Source: Microbacterium sp. SORGH_AS_0888 | GTDB taxonomy: Bacteria; Actinomycetota; Actinomycetes; Actinomycetales; Microbacteriaceae | Direction: 5' to 3' | DNA length: 64,000 bases | Assembly: GCF_030818905.1 (NCBI RefSeq) | Contig: NZ_JAUTAZ010000001.1 | Location: 310,001-374,000 of the forward strand | Shown: piece by piece, positions 37,001 to 44,530 of the stretch | Layout: each line of letters begins with the position of its first letter | How positions within the stretch are numbered: the first letter of the stretch is position 1 | Program-made: the position numbers and the translations under genes | Notes under the pieces: generated by a model | The model's input: the letters and a program-made list of their open reading frames with translations, nothing else | The model's database searches: none | Told to the model about the DNA's origin: nothing

Positions 37001-37281
37001 CGATCGCGGTGGAGACCGAGATCGACTTCCGGCACACCGGTCTCGACGGCCGGGAGCACGTCGTCATCTGCAAGCTCGACGCCGTCTACGAGCGAGGCGA
37101 CCGGATCGAGATCGTCGACTGGAAGACCGGACGCAGCCCGCGAACGGACGCGGAGCGCGCCGAACGGCTCGTGCAGCTCGATCTCTATCGCCAGGCCTAC
37201 CACCAGCGCCATGGCATCCCGGTGGACCGTATCGATGTCGCGCTGTTCTACGTCGCGGACGGGGTGGTCATCCGCGCCTGA
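34072..37281 (+). CDS. adnB: AdnB-like helicase-nuclease subunit
   Basis: Second AdnAB subunit, carrying the main translocase motor in the mycobacterial system. It has 1069 residues. Motor motifs: Walker A GAGSGKTE at 40-47, LTFTRKAAGELGERIG, motif II VVLLDEYQDTS, GDPHQSIYGWRGA, LLTIHGSKGLEWDAVAVV and YVAVTRARDRLLLS. C-terminal nuclease: LGTLFHAWVE, ICKLDAVYERGDRIEIVDWKTGR and QLDLYRQAYH, with the expected Asp-Asp-Lys and QxxxY residues. All motor motifs appear intact. Start overlaps adnA stop, so the pair is made in equal amounts. Confidence 0.94.
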   Translation: MSAPRVSAAALAAALGQFAPTSEQTAVIESPLAPALVVAGAGSGKTETMAARVVWLVANRFVRRDQVLGLTFTRKAAGELGERIGRRLARLAEFERAGLVPQLDALNDSGALVVFGQAERSGDDDLRRRALEALSRRHPGVPDVVDTLLERPTVTTYNGFADGIVREHAVRIGLDPESTLLSESAAWLLMRRTVLSSDDARLEQRPESVRSIVDAALRIARDTVDNLASLDEVAQLAEQFAAVRELPSENRRTTVYREVADAADRVGALPLLADLAREYDDAKRRLGVLDFSDQVAGAVRAVRAAPEVAAELRERYRVVLLDEYQDTSVVQTQLLAGIFARTPVMAVGDPHQSIYGWRGASAGNLGDFPRAFAPEGGCGRFALLTSWRNARGVLVAANAVLEPLASSAPVEVGELRPRPGAPTGTVELAQASDVDAEADRVAEWFVRVRAERRGEGLPTTGAVLFRSKRHMVRFADALGRRGVPHRILGLGGLLSTPEVVDVVSALRVIADPDAGSALLRLLAGPRWSVGLADLGALSRLARRLGGEEGQAPLSDALDALLRGGDDGAARADFTPTGLARLREAAGVFAGLRRAAGMPIPELLRVIEVELRLDIELAANESRGSARVAGAQLRAFGDEVRAFLAADERGTVASLLAWLDHAERLDEFAPRTEPPEDDVVQLLTIHGSKGLEWDAVAVVRLVEDELPTLPRDTKGWLAFGVLPAVFRGDAAWLPDIDWRAAATQQELRAALEAYVERNKARARAEDRRLAYVAVTRARDRLLLSCSPWAGGSRPRRPSRFLVEIAGALEIPLAAEDAGENPFAGARRLLTWPLDPLGARRSRVEEAAAAVRAAQQGPPAPAEPDLALLLAERDAAAGDDARAPVRIPASRYKEFVADYDAAVRRLARPLPERPYRQTRLGTLFHAWVEQRSGVAAGAASVDDPLWDDAAEVAQGGDDAVALERMQRTFEESEWGGLAPIAVETEIDFRHTGLDGREHVVICKLDAVYERGDRIEIVDWKTGRSPRTDAERAERLVQLDLYRQAYHQRHGIPVDRIDVALFYVADGVVIRA

Positions 37282-38425
37282 GTCGCTCGGCGTCGTCGCC
37301 GTGAGCCGTCCACTCCGCGAGATCGATCGGCAGCGTCTCGACCGGACCGGTCTCGCCGTCCTGGTTCTCCGGGAGGTAGGCGGAGAGCTCGGCGGGATCG
37401 TAGGCGTCGGTCTGCATCGAGGTGTCGCCGCGCGGCGTGTCATGGGCGGGCAGCCGATCCAACAGCTCGACCGCGGCATGCACGTCGCCACCGGTCCGTG
37501 GCAGCAGGTCGAGGCCGCGGGTCGTCTCGGCGAGCGTGCCCAGAAGCGCGGCCGCATCGCGGACGACCGCGTCGTCGTCCGCGTCGACGCCGTGCAGCAG
37601 CCAGTCGGCGAACTCGAGCTCGGCGTAGAGACGGGCGCGCTCGGCCAGGAGCGGATCCGCGGCGCGGGTGGCGGCGAGGAGGTACGCGTCGAGAACGGAT
37701 GCGGCGGCGTCCGGTGCCGACGCCGTCCACGCGAGGTCCGCCGCCGGGTCTCCGACCGAGAGCCCCTCCCAGCCGAGCACGCCGGTCAGGTGCGGTCCTT
37801 CGTCGTCGTCCTCGAACAGGAAGCAGTCGGCTGCCGTGCCGCCGAACACGACGGTCGGCTCGAACCGCCAGAGCAGGTCGTCGTCGAGAGCGGTGCGCCA
37901 GCGATCACGCAGCACGGGATCGACGTGGCCGGTGCCGGCGGCTCGGTCCACCATCCGGGAGAGCTCGACGCGGATCGTGTCGGCGCCTCGCACGGCGAAA
38001 CCCTCCTCACGCGCGACGGCGACCGGCAGGTCGTGCACGGCCGCGATGGCCCGGCCGATGGCGCCGGCGACGCCCCCGGGCGGCAGATCGGCCGTCGGGA
38101 CGCGGTAGCCGTCGAGGAAGTCGACGACGCCGGCCGTCGCGCCGCCCAACGTCGTGCGGCCGTGCGCGCGAGGGACGCGGAAGGGGAGGAGGGAGCGGAT
38201 GCCGGGGGTCAACGCCTCGAGGACGCGGAGCTCGTCGCGCAGCGCGCGGTCCGCCGCGGCATCCGTGGCGACGCGGATGACGACGGTCTCGCCGCCGGCG
38301 AGCGACACGACGGCGGAGTCGTAGCGACCGTCGCCGTCGTCGCCGAGCGCGCGGGTTCGCCGCACCACGGCGTCCGGCATCGCTGCGGTCACGGCCGCGG
38401 CTAGAGTGAGCGGGGATCGCGACAT
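37268..38425 (-). CDS. Aminoglycoside phosphotransferase-like (APH family) protein
   Basis: A 385-residue kinase-fold protein. VVSLAGGETVVIRVATDAAADRALRDELRVLEAL resembles the ATP-lobe, AIGRAIAAVHDLP the C-lobe helix, and VLGWEGLSVGDPAADLAW the metal-binding loop, where the usual IDWE/IDFG is GWEG; the catalytic HGD loop reads FGGTAADCFLF and lacks the normal His-x-Asp. The kinase may therefore be altered or inactive (inference). The last 14 bases overlap the adnB end, tail to tail. In mycobacteria a different gene holds this slot between adnB and nudC. Confidence 0.82.
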   Translation of the reverse strand: MSRSPLTLAAAVTAAMPDAVVRRTRALGDDGDGRYDSAVVSLAGGETVVIRVATDAAADRALRDELRVLEALTPGIRSLLPFRVPRAHGRTTLGGATAGVVDFLDGYRVPTADLPPGGVAGAIGRAIAAVHDLPVAVAREEGFAVRGADTIRVELSRMVDRAAGTGHVDPVLRDRWRTALDDDLLWRFEPTVVFGGTAADCFLFEDDDEGPHLTGVLGWEGLSVGDPAADLAWTASAPDAAASVLDAYLLAATRAADPLLAERARLYAELEFADWLLHGVDADDDAVVRDAAALLGTLAETTRGLDLLPRTGGDVHAAVELLDRLPAHDTPRGDTSMQTDAYDPAELSAYLPENQDGETGPVETLPIDLAEWTAHGDDAERLRRG

Positions 38426-38431
38426 GACCTT

Positions 38432-38437
38432 AGGGTA
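38432..38437 (-). promoter_or_regulatory. -10 element for leaderless phosphotransferase mRNA
   Basis: Minus-strand TACCCT, six bases AAGGTC, then ATG 38425. The partly AAGG-like spacer is too near the start to be a normal ribosome site. Confidence 0.5.
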
Positions 38438-38487
38438 GGTCGGCGGGCGCCGCGCATCCCTGCGCCACGCCCGTGGAGGAGGTATCG

Positions 38488-39372
38488 GTGAGCGTGCCCG
38501 GATCTGCCGTGTCGCTGGGCCTGGACCGCTGCGAGCCGGAGCGCGACCGGGACGGGGTGCTCGAGGAGCTGCGGGCCGATCCCGGCACCCGGGTCGTCGT
38601 GGTCCGCGGCGACGCGCTGGCGGTCCGTGACGCAGCGCTGTGGCGTGTTCCGGCGACATCCGTCGACGGCGCCGAGTGGGCCTTCCTCGGACGCGATCCG
38701 GCCGGAACGGCCCTGCTGGTCGCGGTCGTCGACGCCGAGGCGCAGCCGCCGGCGGGGAGCTCCTGGGCACCGCTGCGCATCGTGGGCGGCGAGCTCTCCG
38801 AGGCGGATGCGGACATCGCGGCGACGGCCGTGAGCCTCGCACGATGGCTGGTCGATGCCGCGTTCTGCCCGAACTGCGGAACGCACGCGGACCTCGCGCA
38901 GGCGGGGTGGTCCCGCCACTGCCCGTCGTGCGGACGCATCCACTTCCCCCGCACCGACCCGGCGGTCATCGTCGCGATCGAGGACGAGTCCGGCGAGCAC
39001 CTGCTGCTCGGCGCGAACGCCGCGTGGCCGCAGGGTCGGTACTCGTGCTTCGCGGGGTTCGTCGAGGCGGGGGAGTCGCTCGAGTCCGCCGTCGCACGGG
39101 AGGTGTACGAGGAGGCCGGCGTTCTCGTCCGCGCGGTCCGTTACCGCGGGTCGCAGCCGTGGCCATACCCTCGCTCGCTCATGCTGGGCTTCCGCGCCGT
39201 GGCGGATCCCGCCCGGGCCGCGCACGCCGACGGCGAGGAGATCGCGGAGGTGCGCTGGTTCACGCGCGCGCAGATCGGTGCGGCGCTCGACGGCGCGGGC
39301 GAGGTCACACTGCCCGGCCCGTCCTCGATCGCCCATCGGCTCATCGTCGAGTGGCTCGGTACGCCGGCGTGA
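38488..39372 (+). CDS. nudC: NAD+ diphosphatase / NADH pyrophosphatase (Nudix)
   Basis: Cleaves NAD(H) to NMN(H) and AMP and removes NAD caps from RNA in the family. It has 294 residues: a variable N-terminal domain, a zinc ribbon CPNCGTHADL...CPSCGRIHFPR, and the Nudix box GFVEAGESLESAVAREVYEEAGV with the NudC signature SQPWPYPRSLMLGF right after it. GTG 38488 has GGAGGAGGT at 38475-38483. The stop overlaps the uvrD2 start as GTGA, so NAD-cap/nucleotide turnover and the helicase are co-translated. Confidence 0.95.
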   Translation: MSVPGSAVSLGLDRCEPERDRDGVLEELRADPGTRVVVVRGDALAVRDAALWRVPATSVDGAEWAFLGRDPAGTALLVAVVDAEAQPPAGSSWAPLRIVGGELSEADADIAATAVSLARWLVDAAFCPNCGTHADLAQAGWSRHCPSCGRIHFPRTDPAVIVAIEDESGEHLLLGANAAWPQGRYSCFAGFVEAGESLESAVAREVYEEAGVLVRAVRYRGSQPWPYPRSLMLGFRAVADPARAAHADGEEIAEVRWFTRAQIGAALDGAGEVTLPGPSSIAHRLIVEWLGTPA

Positions 39373-41126
39373 CCGACGACGACATCCTGGCGGGCCTCGA
39401 CGACGCCCAGCGTGCCGCCGTGACGCAGGTGCGGGGCCCGCTGTGCGTCCTCGCCGGCGCGGGCACGGGAAAGACCAGGGTCATCACGCGGCGCATCGCC
39501 TACGGCGTCTCCTCGGGCACGTTCTCGCCCGGGAGGGTCATGGCCGTGACCTTCACCGCCAAGGCGGCGGGGGAGATGCGGGGTCGGCTCCGGGCGCTCG
39601 GCGTCTCCGGAGTCTCGGCGCGCACGTTCCACGCCGCCGCCCTCGCTCAGCTCAACCACTTCTGGCCGATCGTCGCGCAGGGGCCCGCGCCGACGATCGT
39701 CGACAGCAAGGTGCGGTTGCTCGCGCAGGCGGCGTCGAGCATCGGCCTGCAGCCGGACGGCACGACCCTCCGCGACGTGGCGTCGGGCATCGAGTGGCGG
39801 AAGGTGACGATGCGCAGCGTCGACGCCTACGCGGCGGAGCGCCCGAACGGGGTCGGCTCACTGGATGTCGGCGCCGTCCGCGATCTGCAGCTCGCCTACG
39901 AGCGCCTCAAGGACGAACGGCACCAGATCGACTTCGAGGACGTCCTCCTGGCTTGCGCGGGCATGATCGAGGCGGAGCCGCGGGTCGCGCACGCGGTCCG
40001 TGAGCAGTATCGGCACTTCACGGTCGACGAGTTCCAGGACGTCTCGGCGCTGCAGCACCGCCTGCTCGAGCTCTGGCTGGGCGAACGCCGGGACCTGTGC
40101 GTGGTGGGCGACGCGAACCAGACGGTCTACACGTTCGCCGGAGCGGACGCCGGGTTCCTGCTCGGGTTCGAACGACGGCACCCGGATGCGGTCGTCATCC
40201 GTCTCGAGCGCAACCACCGCAGCGCGCAGCCGGTGCTCGATGTCGCCAACGCGCTCATGCGCGGACGTCCGGGCGCGCTGGAGCTGCGCGCCGCGCGCGA
40301 GCTCGAGGCCCCGGTGCCGCGCCTCGTGCGCTACGACGACGACGCGCACGAGGCGGCGGGTGTCGCGGCGGCTGTGCGCGCGCAGCTCGCGGCCGGCATC
40401 GATCCGCGACGGATCGCGGTGCTCTACCGCGCTCACGCGCAGTCCGCCGAGCTGCTCGGCGCATTCGCGGAGGCCGGCATCGCCGTCACGGTGCTCGGCG
40501 GCACGCGCTTCTTCGACCAGCCGGAGGTGCGGCAGGCGGTCATGGCGTTGCGGGCGGCCTCGGTCGCGCCGCTGGAGAGCAGCTTCCAGGACAGCGTGCG
40601 CGACGTCCTGCGTTCGCTGGGCCTCACGGACGATCCGCCGCCGGCGGGCGGAGCGCTGCGCGACGCCTGGGAGGCGCGACGCGCCGTCCTCGCGCTCGCT
40701 GAGGAGATGCCGGCGGACACGACCCTCCGCGCCTTCACGGACACGCTCATGGCCCGTGCCCGCGATCAGCACGAGCCCGCGCTCGCGACCGTGACGTTCG
40801 CGACACTGCACGCGGCGAAGGGGCTGGAGTGGGACCACGTGCATCTCGTGGGTCTCGCCGAAGGGCAGCTGCCGATCTCCTACGCGCGCACGTTCGACGA
40901 GATCGACGAGGAGCGCCGGCTGGCGTACGTCGGCATCACGCGGGCCGCGCGTACGCTGTCGCTGTCGTGGGCTCCGGGGCTCGGTCGTTCGCCGCGGCAG
41001 CGGTCGCGTTTCCTCCAGGAGATCGGCAGCCGCACTCTGGATGAGCAGCCGGCACGTGCCAGGTCCGTCGGGCCGAGCCGGGGCGCAGGAGCGCGATCCG
41101 GTCCGTCGGCGCGTCGTCGCACGTGA
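39369..41126 (+). CDS. uvrD2: UvrD2-like superfamily 1 helicase
   Basis: 3'-5' DNA helicase for repair. It has 585 residues with all SF1A motifs: Walker A AGAGTGKT at 29-36, VTFTAKAAGEMRGRL, HFTVDEFQDVS, VVGDANQTVYTFAGA, LERNHRSAQPVLD, TLHAAKGLEWDHVHLVG and YVGITRAARTL. Mycobacterial UvrD2 is about 700 residues with a C-terminal HRDC domain and a tetracysteine module; this protein stops after the motor, at RFLQEIGSRTL plus a low-complexity tail. Its 3' 191 bases overlap the convergent gene at 40936-41772. Confidence 0.93.
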   Translation: MTDDDILAGLDDAQRAAVTQVRGPLCVLAGAGTGKTRVITRRIAYGVSSGTFSPGRVMAVTFTAKAAGEMRGRLRALGVSGVSARTFHAAALAQLNHFWPIVAQGPAPTIVDSKVRLLAQAASSIGLQPDGTTLRDVASGIEWRKVTMRSVDAYAAERPNGVGSLDVGAVRDLQLAYERLKDERHQIDFEDVLLACAGMIEAEPRVAHAVREQYRHFTVDEFQDVSALQHRLLELWLGERRDLCVVGDANQTVYTFAGADAGFLLGFERRHPDAVVIRLERNHRSAQPVLDVANALMRGRPGALELRAARELEAPVPRLVRYDDDAHEAAGVAAAVRAQLAAGIDPRRIAVLYRAHAQSAELLGAFAEAGIAVTVLGGTRFFDQPEVRQAVMALRAASVAPLESSFQDSVRDVLRSLGLTDDPPPAGGALRDAWEARRAVLALAEEMPADTTLRAFTDTLMARARDQHEPALATVTFATLHAAKGLEWDHVHLVGLAEGQLPISYARTFDEIDEERRLAYVGITRAARTLSLSWAPGLGRSPRQRSRFLQEIGSRTLDEQPARARSVGPSRGAGARSGPSARRRT

Positions 41127-41772
41127 CCAGCTGAGCCACCAGCAGCGCGGTGTCCGCGATCAGCACGGGGTCGATCGGCGGGCACGGCGCCGTCAGAAGC
41201 TGCGCCGCGATCATCGGCCATGCCGGGTCCTGGTCACGCCGGTGCGCGGCGAGGCAGCGCAGGCACGGCGTCTCGCCGGGCACGACCCACGGGCCGACAT
41301 CCGCGCGGTCGGGGCGCAGCAGGGCGGGCAGGTGCGGGATGTCGTCGCGCATGAGCTGTGCGCTCACGCGCGGGTCCACCTCGTAGTGGGCGAGGACGAC
41401 GACGGGCGTCCCGCGTCGGGGCGTTCCGTCGACCTCGACCCGAGCGACCCGGGAGAGAAGCCCGGTGACGGCGGCGGCGGCCTCCGCCCACATGCCCGGG
41501 GACACGAGCAGCGTCACCCGGTCACCGGGGCGCGGCGCATCGCTCAGCACCGGAGCGAGTCGGTCGACGAAGCCGCGCACCCGCGCCGTCGACAGCCCTC
41601 GCTCGATCGCGAAGCGGCGCAGGTCGTCGGGGGTCAGCCCGTCGGCGAGCCGGACGATGAGGGCCTCCTGCCAGGGCGAGGGGTCGTCGATGACCACGCG
41701 CGCCGGCGTGCCGAACTGCAGCGTCGATGCCGCGCGCCACACGGGCGGGTGAGCGGGATCGAGACGCGGCAT
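40936..41772 (-). CDS. E1-like (ThiF/cyclodehydratase-related) protein of unknown function
   Basis: A 278-residue protein. The N-terminal part (DPSPWQEALIVRLADGLTPDDLRRFAIERG) resembles the peptide-binding winged helix of cyclodehydratase/TOMM-type proteins, and the C-terminal half has the zinc-ligand pairs ETPCLRCLAAHRRDQDPAWP and AHPECGC of E1-like ThiF proteins, but no ATP-binding adenylation motif. It may be a docking subunit (inference). Actinobacteria keep a similar gene next to the zincin gene. Its conserved HPECGC end lies inside uvrD2, so the overlap is not simply due to a wrong stop. Confidence 0.78.
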   Translation of the reverse strand: MPRLDPAHPPVWRAASTLQFGTPARVVIDDPSPWQEALIVRLADGLTPDDLRRFAIERGLSTARVRGFVDRLAPVLSDAPRPGDRVTLLVSPGMWAEAAAAVTGLLSRVARVEVDGTPRRGTPVVVLAHYEVDPRVSAQLMRDDIPHLPALLRPDRADVGPWVVPGETPCLRCLAAHRRDQDPAWPMIAAQLLTAPCPPIDPVLIADTALLVAQLVTCDDAPTDRIALLRPGSARRTWHVPAAHPECGCRSPGGNATAAAANDRAPEPTTATAYARPA

Positions 41773-41870
41773 GGCCCGATTGTCCGCCGTCGGGAACGGC
41801 GGCCGTTCCCGCTCTCCACAGTCACGCGCGCTCGCGCTCGACGGGCCGGGGTGTGGAGGGAGGGATGCGC

Positions 41871-43232
41871 TCAGACCGGTGTGGGACCCTGACCGTCCTC
41901 CGGTCGGTCGTCGCCCGTCTCCTCGGCGAGCAGCTGGGCGAGGGCCTCGTCCATCTCGTCCCGTTCGGGCTCCTCGCCGCGCGCCCGTGCGCGCAGCCGC
42001 TCGATCAACGCCTGCGGGTCGTCGATGTCGTCCGAGGTGGGCATGAGGTCGGGGTAGTCCCACAGGGCGTCGCGCGCGGCGACGCCGACGGCGTCGGTGA
42101 CGGCGCGCCACATGGCGGCGGCCTCGCGCATCCTGCGCGGGCGCAGCTCGAGTCCGACCAGCGACGCGAGCGCCTTCTCCGCCGGGCCGCCCACGGCGCG
42201 CCGACGGCGCACCACCTCGGCGACCCGATCCGCGCTGGGCAGCCGCGATGTCGCGTCCGCCGTGACGACGTCCACCCAGCCCTCGATGAGAGCGAGCAGG
42301 TTCTCCAGTCGCGTCAGCGCCGCGGTCTGCTGCTCCGTGTGCGCCGGCAGCAGCGCTCCGCTCTCGAGCGCCGCCCGAAGCTCGTCCGTCTGCGAGGGAT
42401 CGAAACGCGAGGCGAGGTCCTCGAGCGCTGCGGTGTCGACGTGGATCCCGCGGGCGAACTCGGCGATCTGCGCGATGACGTCGAGTCGCAGCCAGCGCGC
42501 GTGCCGGAACAGGCGGGCGTGCGCGAGCTCGCGGGTGGCGACCGAGAGGGCGAGCTGGTCCTCGGGGATATCCAGGCCCTGGCCGAAGTCGGCGAAGTTC
42601 TGAGGCAGGATGACGGCCTCGCCGGCCGGCAGCAGGGGGATGCCGACATCGCCGCCCGAGACGACCTCGGTCGAGAGCCGACCGACGACCTGCCCGAGCT
42701 GCGTCGCGAAGAGCGATCCGCCGACGGTGCGCAGCATGCGGCCGGCGCCCGCGATCATGCCCTGCATGTCCTCCGGGAGCTGTTCGGCGAGCGTCGTCGT
42801 CAGGGCGTCCGCGATGCTCGAGGCGACCGGCTCGGCGAGCTCCTGCCAGACGGGGAGCGTGGCGGCGACCCAGGCGCCGCGGGTGACGGCGCGGGGGAGT
42901 TCGACCGGCTCCGGCACGGTCGTCGCCTCGCTGAGCCACAGCGTCGCGAGGGCGAAGGCCTGGTCGAGGTCGGCGCGCTGCGTCCCGGTGACGCCGAGGT
43001 CCGACTGGTTGGCGATGTGCAGCGCCTGGCGCTCCGCGAGCTCCCAGGGGATGCGGCCGTCCCCCTGCGTGAACGCGGTCTGCATCTGCTGCATCGCCTG
43101 CGCGATCTGGCTCGGGTCGATCCCGAGCGCCCCGAGCTGCTGCAACTGCTCCGGGTCGAGCTGTCCGCCCATGAGCTGTCGCATCATCTCCTGGAACTGC
43201 TCCTCGGGAGTGAGGTCGTCTTCGTTGGCCAC
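41871..43232 (-). CDS. Zinc-dependent metalloprotease, DUF2342/zincin_2 family
   Basis: A 453-residue soluble protein of the actinobacterial zincin_2 family (once linked by name to F420 synthesis). The signature stretch DQLALSVATRELAHARLFRHARWL holds the E-x-x-H metal-binding motif, followed by LRLDVIAQIAEFARGI and FDPSQTDELRAALESGALLP. The N-terminal segment is Gln/Met-rich (EEQFQEMMRQLMGG). GTG 43232 has an AAAGG ribosome site. It is divergent from the PDZ-Lon gene, the same arrangement as Rv3195/Rv3194c in Mycobacterium tuberculosis (from memory). Confidence 0.9.
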   Translation of the reverse strand: MANEDDLTPEEQFQEMMRQLMGGQLDPEQLQQLGALGIDPSQIAQAMQQMQTAFTQGDGRIPWELAERQALHIANQSDLGVTGTQRADLDQAFALATLWLSEATTVPEPVELPRAVTRGAWVAATLPVWQELAEPVASSIADALTTTLAEQLPEDMQGMIAGAGRMLRTVGGSLFATQLGQVVGRLSTEVVSGGDVGIPLLPAGEAVILPQNFADFGQGLDIPEDQLALSVATRELAHARLFRHARWLRLDVIAQIAEFARGIHVDTAALEDLASRFDPSQTDELRAALESGALLPAHTEQQTAALTRLENLLALIEGWVDVVTADATSRLPSADRVAEVVRRRRAVGGPAEKALASLVGLELRPRRMREAAAMWRAVTDAVGVAARDALWDYPDLMPTSDDIDDPQALIERLRARARGEEPERDEMDEALAQLLAEETGDDRPEDGQGPTPV

Positions 43233-43357
43233 GTCGGCGCCTTTCAGCGAGCGGATAGCGTCACGTTCTACGCTAGTCGCACCTGAGCATCGCACCGCCG
43301 GGCAGAGGGCCAGATCCCGTACGCCGGTCGCGAACGACCGACCCCCCGGAGGACCGC

Positions 43358-44476
43358 GTGACCCTGTTCGACGACGCCCCGCACGCGCCCGAGCCGCGTA
43401 CGCGCCGGGCGCCGAGCCGCGGTGTCGTCGTCGGAGCCTGGTCGCTCGTGGTCGCGCTTCTGTGCCTGCTCGGGCTGTCGTTCCTTCCCACGGCCTACGT
43501 CATCGAGCAGCCCGGTCCCGTCTACAACACGATCGGGGACGTCACGGGCGCCGACGGCTCCGAGGTGCCGCTGCTGAAGATCGACGGCACGCAGACGTAC
43601 GACCCGTCCGGTGCGCTCAACCTCCTGACGGTGCAGGTCGTGGGCTCGCCGGAGCGGCCGACCTCCTGGCTCCAGATCGTGAGCGCCTGGTTCGACCGCA
43701 CGCGCGCCGTCGTGCCGATGGAGGCGGTCTTCCCCTCGGGGCAGACCTCCGATCAGCGCTCGCAGCAGAACGCCGAGATGATGACGGACTCGCAGGTGGA
43801 CGCCGAGGCCGCGGCCTTCCGCCACCTCGGCTACGACGTGAAGCCCACGCTCGCGGTCACGTCGGTCTCGGACGACGCGGCCGCGAAGGGCCTGCTCGCC
43901 CCGGGCGACGAGATCCTCAGCGTCGACGGTCAGCGGCTGACCTCCGCCGATGCGCTGCGTGCCGCCGTCGCGGCTTCCGCCGGGGCCGCCATGACCTTCG
44001 AGATCGATCGGGACGGCGCGCAGCAGACCGTGTCGGTGACGCCGGCCGCGGTGGGGGACGGCAAGTGGCTCCTGGGCGTCACGGCGCAGCAGAGCTATGA
44101 GATCCCGTACGAGGTGACGTTCGGGCTCACCAATGTCGGCGGGCCCTCGGCCGGCATGATGTTCGCGCTCGGGATCATCGACACCGTCACCCCCGACGAT
44201 CTCACCGGCGGACACGACGTCGCGGGGACGGGCACGATCACCGCCGAAGGCACGGTGGGCGCGATCGGCGGCATCCGTCAGAAGATGTGGGGGGCCGCCG
44301 ACGCGGGCGCGCAGTACTTCCTCGCACCCCGGTCGAACTGCGACGAGGTCGTGGGGCACGTGCCTCCCGGATTGCGGGTGTTCGCGGTCTCGACGCTCGA
44401 CGACGCGCTCACGGCGTTGCAGGCGATCGCCCACGACGGTGACCTCGACGCGCTTCCGACCTGCTCCGCCGGGTAG
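43358..44476 (+). CDS. PDZ-domain Lon-like serine protease (S16), membrane-anchored
   Basis: A 372-residue protein with one N-terminal membrane helix (VVVGAWSLVVALLCLLGLSF), an exported region starting YVIEQPGPVYNTIGDV, a PDZ domain (about 160-235, GLLAPGDEILSVDGQRL), and a Lon-type proteolytic domain with the Ser-Lys dyad S264 in GGPSAGMM and K309 in GGIRQKMWGA. It likely degrades misfolded exported proteins outside the membrane. GTG 43358 has GGAGG upstream. Followed at 54 bases by the UPF0182 gene. Confidence 0.93.
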   Translation: MTLFDDAPHAPEPRTRRAPSRGVVVGAWSLVVALLCLLGLSFLPTAYVIEQPGPVYNTIGDVTGADGSEVPLLKIDGTQTYDPSGALNLLTVQVVGSPERPTSWLQIVSAWFDRTRAVVPMEAVFPSGQTSDQRSQQNAEMMTDSQVDAEAAAFRHLGYDVKPTLAVTSVSDDAAAKGLLAPGDEILSVDGQRLTSADALRAAVAASAGAAMTFEIDRDGAQQTVSVTPAAVGDGKWLLGVTAQQSYEIPYEVTFGLTNVGGPSAGMMFALGIIDTVTPDDLTGGHDVAGTGTITAEGTVGAIGGIRQKMWGAADAGAQYFLAPRSNCDEVVGHVPPGLRVFAVSTLDDALTALQAIAHDGDLDALPTCSAG

Positions 44477-44518
44477 CGGCGGATCCGCGTCTGAGGGCGT
44501 TCTGTCAGAACCCGCTCC

Positions 44519-44524
44519 TAGGAT
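44519..44524 (+). promoter_or_regulatory. -10 element for leaderless UPF0182 mRNA
   Basis: TAGGAT, six bases GGACGG, then GTG 44531. No separate ribosome site is present. Confidence 0.6.
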
Positions 44525-44530
44525 GGACGG

